64,000 bases of DNA from Symsagittifera roscoffensis (taxonomy: Eukaryota; Xenacoelomorpha; Acoela; Convolutidae). The DNA is taken from positions 36,174,052 through 36,238,051 of the forward strand of contig NC_087062.1 of assembly GCF_963678635.1 (NCBI RefSeq). Reading direction: 5' to 3'. Under the pieces are notes generated by a model that saw only the letters and a list, made by a program, of their open reading frames with translations, had not been told where the DNA came from and made no database searches. Of this stretch, positions 58,228 through 64,000 are shown one piece after another (position 1 is the stretch's first letter; the number at the start of each line of letters is the position of its first letter). The translations under genes and the position numbers were made by a program.

Positions 58228-58900
58228 TTAATTGATATGGTGCATTGTTATACACGTGTAATGAAATAAAATCCGAATTAGTATTTTTAAATATTTTACA
58301 GATGAGATTACAATTTTGAAAAACTTGTGAATGGGCTTAACTTCGAAATCTGACAGGAAAAGTTGTTGCTTAATTTGACTTTTGTTATACTGATGAACTT
58401 GTTTTATTGAAAAGTTATATATACTTCCTGATAGTGGTTTCAGGTGTTTTCGTTCTTGATTATAAATAGGATAAAATTTTGAGAACAATTGTGGTTGTTT
58501 GTTTAATCTTTGGAAGAATGTTAGGGCTGTATTTTTTGTTTTTGTATATTTATCTTTGATATGGATCTTACTATTTAGGATGTTGATTGTTCGTATATAT
58601 TTAGTTATGAATGGTATGCCAATAATGTGGTGCTTAATATCAGTAATATGAAATATTTGTTTGAATGGCTTGTTCAAAATCTTGTTTTGTTCCATTGTTC
58701 TTGTGGGAACAAGGAATAATTGAATTTTTCCATAATTTACTAATGTTGCTCCTTGTGCTGTTGCTAATTTACTAGATGTTTCAAGAGGTGTCAAATTTGG
58801 ATGCATTGTTTTAATTTCTTTCCAAGTAGGGATGTTAATAATATTTGATTCTGCTCCTGAATCAATTATAAAATCTATTTCAAGATCGGGTGGTTGAAAT
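58228..58900 (-). pseudogene. gypsy-C aspartic protease
   Basis: Continuous with the frame starting ESPKSKEFQPPDLEIDFIID, it reads IDFIIDSGAESNIINIPTW, an intact D-S-G protease site, and later IIGIPFITKYI, the usual second-half loop. It would cleave Gag-Pol. The frame stays open for about 220 codons into the protease-RT linker and decays near 58230. It lies one frame (+1) from the gag tail that precedes it. Confidence 0.85.
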
Positions 58901-58903
58901 TCT

Positions 58904-59780
58904 TTACTTTTTGGGCTTTCTAAGAGAAATGGGATTGTCCAAATTTTTTCTCTTGGTTGTTTTTTGTCGATTTTGATAAATTTGCTTTGTGTTTGAGCAT
59001 TGTCTTTCGTTTTTCTTATCAGGTTTAATTACCGTATTAATTTCGTTTACTTCTTGTGTAGTTTGTGTATTATTATTAATGGGTCCAATGTAATAATTGT
59101 GAAGAAGTTTCAATTGGTTTTCACAAATATGTGAAGTAAAGGGTTGTTCATATAAAATGGGTTCATAGTCGTTTTTGACTGTTATCTTATTTACAGAAAT
59201 GGTATTATCTGTATCACTTTCAGTATCTGTTGATTCACAATTAAAGTGATTTAATTGTAATTCGTTACTTCCTGTGTCATCAATACCTGGGGGGTCTGAA
59301 GTTGTTTTGTCATTTGTTTGCACTTGATTGATGTGTCTTTGATGCTTTCGTGTATTACTTCTGTATCGATGTTTAAAATCGGGGTAACGGTTATTATTCC
59401 TATGGGGTGACTGGGAATAATTTCTGTATCTATTGTTGTAACTTGAGTTTCGATTTTGTGAATTGTTTCGTGATTTGTTTTGGTAGTTATCATTTGATCT
59501 GTGATAATTCGATCTATTATATGAATTGTTCCTTGATCTGTTGTTTGGATAGTTCTGATTTCGATTGTTAGAATAACTTCGATTTCTACTGTGTGAATAA
59601 TTTCTATTTCTGTTGTATGATGAGTTTCGTGATCTATTATTGGAATAGTGTCTATTCCATGGGTTTGAATGGGAACTGGATGCAGAAACAAATTCTGTTG
59701 TGTTTGAGTTCGATCGTGAATAGTTGTTTTGGTTATTTTGGCTATTCGATCGACTATATCTATTCTGTGAGAAATTTCAT
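58904..59780 (-). pseudogene. gypsy-C nucleocapsid tail, RN-rich, to gag end
   Basis: In the gag frame this region encodes repeated Arg/Asn/Ser/Tyr units (SRNSSYNRNRNYSHSRNRSY and so on) from about 59690 to 59350. It passes into an acidic Asp/Glu/Thr-rich stretch (STDTESDTDNT) and ends ISLRKPKK then TAA at 58904. Basic RN repeats suit RNA binding. A second frame over 59251-59691 is also open. Confidence 0.6.
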
Positions 59781-60834
59781 GAATTTCTTCGTTCGGGCGA
59801 TCTACTTCTATAACTGGAGTTATATGGTGACTGATTTCTTGAGTAAATTGAGTTACTCGGAAGTGGTTTTACTGAACTATTATTACTATATAAATTTTTT
59901 TTTGGTAGGTTTTGATCTGTTTTCATATATTCATAGAATGACTTATTTGGTTCTTTGTGCTTTTGAGGTTTATTCTGATTGTCTTGTTGTTTTTGTCTAC
60001 ATTTGGCGATACTCTGTCCGTATCTTTGGCAAAAACTACACCATTTCTTGAAAGATGGTTTGCCTTTAAAGTTTGGGTTCCGTTCGTAGATATTTAGTAT
60101 TTCAGTAATTTTTTCAATCAGGTTGGTGTCTGATTCTTGTATGTTACTATGTGTAGTATTTGCTTCGATCCGATAAACATTTTGTAGTTTTAGATTTTCT
60201 GTTTCTTCGAGTTTCATTGTAATTTCTGCTTGTTCTAGTTTATCTACTAATTTTCCAAAATCTAAATCTGGTTCTCGAATTGAGGAAGGATGAGATGCTC
60301 TCTTTTTTAAAGCTATTTTCCTTAATTGAGGTGTTAAGGTCATCATTAAAATTTCTGTCATTTTTGTGTTTTTGTATTATTGAGTGAATATGTTTTTCGA
60401 ACTAGTGTTTCGATTCGAACTGCTAATTGTTTAATTGTTTCATTTGGTAATCTGCTTATTTCGTTGCATAAATTTCTTTGATGTTGTTTGTTTTTTTCAG
60501 AATCAAACAATTTTGAAAATTCTTTTGTAAATCTTTTCCAATCTGATTTTATATCTATGGGTAGTACTGAAAACCGTTTTTGAGCTGCGCCATCTAGTGT
60601 TGTTTGTATTAACGCTGTGCGTCTATGTATCCAATTTTGATGGAGTGGTGTATTAATTGGTTCGGGTCCTATATTTAAAATTAAATTTGCTGTTACTGCA
60701 TTTAAACAATCTTCTACAGAATATTCAGGGTCTGTTCCTGTGAGTACCATTAATGGATTATTTGATGTTATTGACGATCCATCCAAGAGGTATGGATTCA
60801 TTGTCATCTGTAGTGATTCTGCGGCATTTGGCAT
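59777..60834 (-). pseudogene. gypsy-C capsid and zinc knuckle
   Basis: Two adjacent frames make one protein. 60834-60358 reads DPEYSVEDCLNAVTANLIL, WIHRRTALIQTTLDGAAQK and RLPNETIKQLAVRIETLVRK, the helical capsid pattern of gypsy Gag. After a shift at about 60360, MTEILMMTLTPQLRKIALKK continues it. Near 60030 WCSFCQRYGQSIAKC is a C-x2-C-x4-X-x4-C knuckle in which Gln replaces the expected His. The frame ends in a stop near 59777 and the RN-rich tail follows. Confidence 0.8.
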
Positions 60835-61500
60835 TTGTGAAGAGCTTGTTTTTTTGTTATTTCATGTTGCTGAAGATAAAATGGAAGCGGTATTTCATTT
60901 TGCATTTGAGTCGGTTGATAAGAATGCATTGACATTGGGTTTTGTGGTTGTATAGGTTGAAAAGATTGTGCGTTAAATGGGTTTTGGTATATGCATTTGT
61001 TGTGGATTCTGAATATCTGTTGGTTTTTTTGGGTAAATCTTCGTATTTTGGAATGGTTGAGATTGTCGCGGTCTCTGTGTGCGATATTCTTTAGTATATG
61101 GTGCAAAAATGTCTGGTTGATAATAATCATCATCATCAGATGATAAGTAATTTGTGTTATATGGTGAAAGTTGTTTGTTTTTATTTTGCTGAAAAAATGG
61201 TTAATTTTCACTATAATCTTGTGGAGGGTTTCAATTATCTGGAAAATTTACTGAATTGGTCGATGTATTTGGGAGATTCCAATAATGAGAACATACGTGA
61301 TTTGAATTTTGTGTATTTTTTTTTGGGGGGGGGGGTTGATTTGTTTTTGATTGGTGTACACAATTATAATTGTGTTCTGCAAAAGTGTTTCTTGTGAACG
61401 TTTTTCGTGTTTTTGACGGTTTTATCATTGGTCTATATGTCTGATAGTCCATATGGGAATATTTTGGAGCAACCGAAGGTTTAACGGTCGATTGTAAGGT
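60804..61500 (-). pseudogene. gypsy-C gag middle, low-complexity linker
   Basis: Asn/Gln/Pro/Tyr-rich frames (TYRPMIKPSKTRKTF at 61452-61231, FQPIQPQNPMSMHSY near 60930) join the N-terminal domain to capsid through at least three shifts. There is no motif. An eight-Gly-codon-like C run (G run on plus near 61325) may be one shift site. Confidence 0.5.
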
Positions 61501-63042
61501 TACTTGTGTTAGTGATGTAATTGTATTTTTTGGTGTTGTGAGATTTGGGCGTATCGGTGAAATACTTGTTGTGTAGTTGTTACTGTTGTTTGGACTATTT
61601 CTTCATTTACGAAGTGTGATGGTGTTTGGATGTCTTGCTGTGTAAGATTTCTGGTTCCATTCAGATTTTCATTATGTATGACTGTTGAATTTTTGTTGTT
61701 ATTTCGTGTATCAGGTAAAAATGTATTATAATTTAATGGTGTTGCGTCAATCGTTAATGGTATTACTTTTACATAATCTCTGTGAAAAGATATTGTACTG
61801 ATTGCATGACTTGAGATATTTTGTGGAATATTTATTAAGGCTGGATGAGACCATTCGGGGTCCCAAACGTAATCTGATTGTTCTGCAATGACAGTGTCGT
61901 CATTAGTACTTTGGGGTCTAAAATTTTTTCTTGCTTGTGCAATTAAATCTAAATTGTGGGTAAAATAATCTATTATAAACCATGCTAGAATTTTTTGTAA
62001 ATCAAGTTTAGTGTTTTGTGAGACATCATTATTGGTGAATTTTTCACGGATTATATTTAAAAATATTGAAAATACGGTGATTTTGTTTCTTACTTTTGTG
62101 TGTTTAGATGTTTGGGTTGGTGATGTGCTTTGTACTTTTGTTTTTTCTAGTATAGATATATCACTATATATTGCAAAAACTTCGTTGGTGAATATGAAGT
62201 TTGCTCTTTGTGAATTTTGATATTGTATGCTTTTGATATATTCTATGAATACTTTTGAAAAATCTAAATCAATATCGTCTGTTTGGATTACATATTTACC
62301 TTAAGCTGTTCGTGGTGTACTGAATTCTATGGTGTAGATTCCGTATTGTTGTGTTAGGTTACATATGTCTTTCAAATAATGTTCTAGTATCTGTCTTTTG
62401 ATTTTTACATCCGGGAATTCTGCTTTGCATGGACTGATTCCTGGTTTAAACAAATTTACGAGTAAAATTTTACAAAATCGTGTTTGTCCTCTATCATTGA
62501 GTGAATCTATAAGAAAGGGAAAAACTGCTTCTTCATCTGGACTTTCGTCATTTTGAGTGAGGCTCGTTTTTTCGTTTAATGACTGTTAATATATAATTAT
62601 CAAAATGTCTAATTGGTTGATTCCAATTATATAGGTGTACTGGTGTGTGTTTATTTTGCTTTTTTATTCTTCTTTTTCCTCTTTTTGAGGAGTTTGAAGT
62701 TTTTTTCTGAATCGGAAAGTTATAATGGATCATGGATGGGGCAATTTTTATTTATTGATTCTTTTAAGTTGTATAGTTCGTCTAAACTACTGGCTTCTGA
62801 TTCGGAGAATGCGTTTCTATTTTTCGAAAATCTTTTTCTTGTTATTTGTCTTTGTTTGCTTATAATTTTTCTTTTTATTGATTATCGTTTTGTTCGAATG
62901 TATCCAACTGTTTGTGTATGTGGGGTTATTACAAGATCGTATTTTTGGTTGTCTATTTCACAATTATGTAAAATGATTGTTTGTTTATTTCCTAAATTTT
63001 TGAACGACAAAAAGTTTAGGATGAGGGATGCAAGAAGTTATT
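61500..63042 (-). pseudogene. gypsy-C N-terminal gag domain, unfamiliar
   Basis: From about 62580 to 61510 one minus-strand frame is open apart from a single TAA near 62303: LTQNDESPDEEAVFPFLIDS, RFCKILLVNLFKPGISPCKA, LEHYLKDICNLTQQYGIYTI, KVFIEYIKSIQYQNSQRANF, ILAWFIIDYFTHNLDLIAQA, VWDPEWSHPALINI. Composition is that of a folded domain of about 300 residues, ending in a Thr/Asn-rich linker. It has no internal ATG start, so simple ORF searches miss it. Further upstream (62600-63042) basic frames (KRGKRRIKKQNK) may be the true N-terminus. By place it is the matrix part of Gag or a separate ORF; I recognise no family. Confidence 0.5.
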
Positions 63043-64000
63043 AGTGATTTTTATTTTCCTAGACTGTTAGTCCTTACGATTTTTTGGTTAGCTTAATCTG
63101 GGTCTGTTTTGTTCAGGGTTGGAGAGAAAAGTATATCAATTCCGGAGAATGATTTTTTCTTTTCTCGTGGCTAGTCTAAGTTAAGGTGTTAACTTACTTA
63201 ATCTTACTTAGGGGTAGTGATTGTGTTCAAGGGTTGGAGAATAGTAAATCGATCCACAAGGTTCAGGTATAATTAGAACGCAAGTAGTTCGTTAGATACT
63301 ATTTTAAACTTACTAAGTCTAAGATCTATTCTGGGTCTGGTAAGAGGAGGGTTCAAGTGGAGGATGAATAACCGAAGTTGTTCACTGTTTAGCCTAATTT
63401 GAATGGTTAGTGTTATTCAAAAATTTCCCTTAGTCCTGGGTCTTTTGAAAAGGTTGGATAGTGAATCGACGTTTGAGGACGTTAGTTACTTGATAAGTGG
63501 GTGGGGGAGATCAAAATTATTCTTTTTGATCCAAGGATAAGCCTTGATGATCAGAATTTAAAATTAATGATATAGAAAATTTATTTAGATCCAAGGAAAG
63601 CCTTGATGATCTGATTTAAGGTTAAGTAAAATTTAGTTTAAAATGGTTTAAATTTATTTGATAAAAGGTGTTAGTTTTTAATGATGTTAATCGGCTTATG
63701 ATTGCTGTTATGTTTAGGTGATGAAGCTGGAACAACAGGATGATTATAATTACTAACATTTTATTGTCATGCTACTAATTTTCATTTTTGTTTTCAATAA
63801 ATATTTTTCAAATATGTTTTATATAAAACTGCAGAAGTTGAGAGAACGATCTGAGATCTTTTTCTCAATCGTTATTGTACATAAGTAATTTTGTTTAGCG
63901 CCTGGAATAATCATTGAAGGTGTGCTTCAAATGTTTTATGTTGGCAAATGAAAATCTAAATTCATTGATAATAAGATTCTAAATATAAAAGTTTGTGTTG
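63043..64000. other. Upstream of gypsy-C, 5' leader or LTR region
   Basis: There is no coding frame. GATCCAAGG(A/T)AAGCCTTGATGATC occurs at 63528-63552 and 63588-63611, 60 bases apart, each able to form a short CAAGG/CCTTG stem. I could not match any part with 47-49 kb, so no LTR is called. Confidence 0.4.
63528..63611. repeat. 60-bp-period duplicated stem-loop
   Basis: Two copies of GATCCAAGGAAAGCCTTGAT (the first with an extra T), each with CAAGG pairing with CCTTG. It lies in the presumed leader of gypsy-C. Confidence 0.85.

Larger units (their letters stand above)
49180..63042 (-). mobile_element. Env-bearing Ty3/gypsy element 'gypsy-C', decayed
   Basis: Gag, protease, RT, RNase H, integrase, env and an extra 3' ORF follow one another on the minus strand over 13.9 kb. 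Gene order and IDSGAE, LDD, TDQK and H-C-type integrase motifs place it in Ty3/gypsy, and the env makes it errantivirus-like in organisation. It is unusually long for such elements. LTRs were not found; the 5' LTR may lie beyond 64 kb. Stops and shifts occur in every gene, several at catalytic sites. Confidence 0.85.

Noticed and set aside
59593-60051. 152-codon plus-strand frame rich in Tyr/Phe/Val
   Set aside because: Antisense to the gypsy-C capsid and zinc-knuckle region, which has clear motifs on the minus strand.
62613-63044. 143-codon hydrophobic plus-strand frame resembling a membrane protein
   Set aside because: It is the shadow of A-rich minus-strand gag leader; T-rich complement gives Phe/Leu/Ser runs.
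1-64000. CRISPR arrays, rRNA, bacterial operons or defence systems
   Set aside because: No short regularly spaced exact repeats with unique spacers and no prokaryotic gene organisation; the sequence is animal-like.

Overview
The window looks like AT-rich intergenic DNA from an invertebrate animal, most likely an arthropod. That assignment is an inference from the combination of BEL/Pao elements, Ty3/gypsy elements (one with an envelope gene), a LINE tail, tRNA-derived SINE heads and many small inverted-repeat elements. I found no rRNA, no intact tRNA, no CRISPR, no bacterial operon structure and no convincing intact host gene. Almost all the recognisable coding sequence is decayed retroelement.

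Layout. 1-3.24 kb: a 1.4-kb tandem array carrying the C-terminal zinc-finger end of a LINE on the minus strand. 3.3-7.3 kb: small repeats, comprising a fragment of a TIR element, a 390-bp dispersed repeat, a SINE head, a 44-bp foldback and a 613-bp TIR element. 7.3-15.3 kb: a minus-strand Ty3/gypsy element, here called gypsy-A, with both LTRs, a PPT, a primer site, gag, RT, RNase H and integrase remnants. Its 3' coding end is split by a 1.25-kb TIR element. 15.3-22.65 kb: nested tandem duplications of the LTR and adjoining sequence, plus a second 5' fragment of the same family (gypsy-B), ending in a 200-N gap. 25.4-29.4 kb: a plus-strand BEL/Pao element with broken frames. 29.8-33.1 kb: a cluster of MITEs with GGCTCTTTTCC-type ends. 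33-49 kb: mostly unannotatable AT-rich DNA holding a 455-bp direct duplication, a degenerate array, a cluster of GGAATCC palindromes, an interleaved inverted repeat and small tandem repeats.

49.2-63.0 kb, minus strand: a large envelope-bearing Ty3/gypsy element, here called gypsy-C. In coding order it has a very long gag (unfamiliar N-terminal domain, capsid, zinc knuckle, RN-rich tail), protease, RT, RNase H, integrase, a short Ser/Pro-rich ORF, env, and a long extra ORF after env. That last ORF ends across what looks like a real spliceosomal intron (GTAAGT donor, TACTAAC branch point, TAG acceptor). It is the most unusual item in the window. Every ORF in the element carries stops or frameshifts, so this copy is not functional.

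All three retroelements with a visible RT are damaged at or beside the catalytic Asp-Asp box. Descriptions of domains come from reading motifs in the given sequence; no database search was possible.
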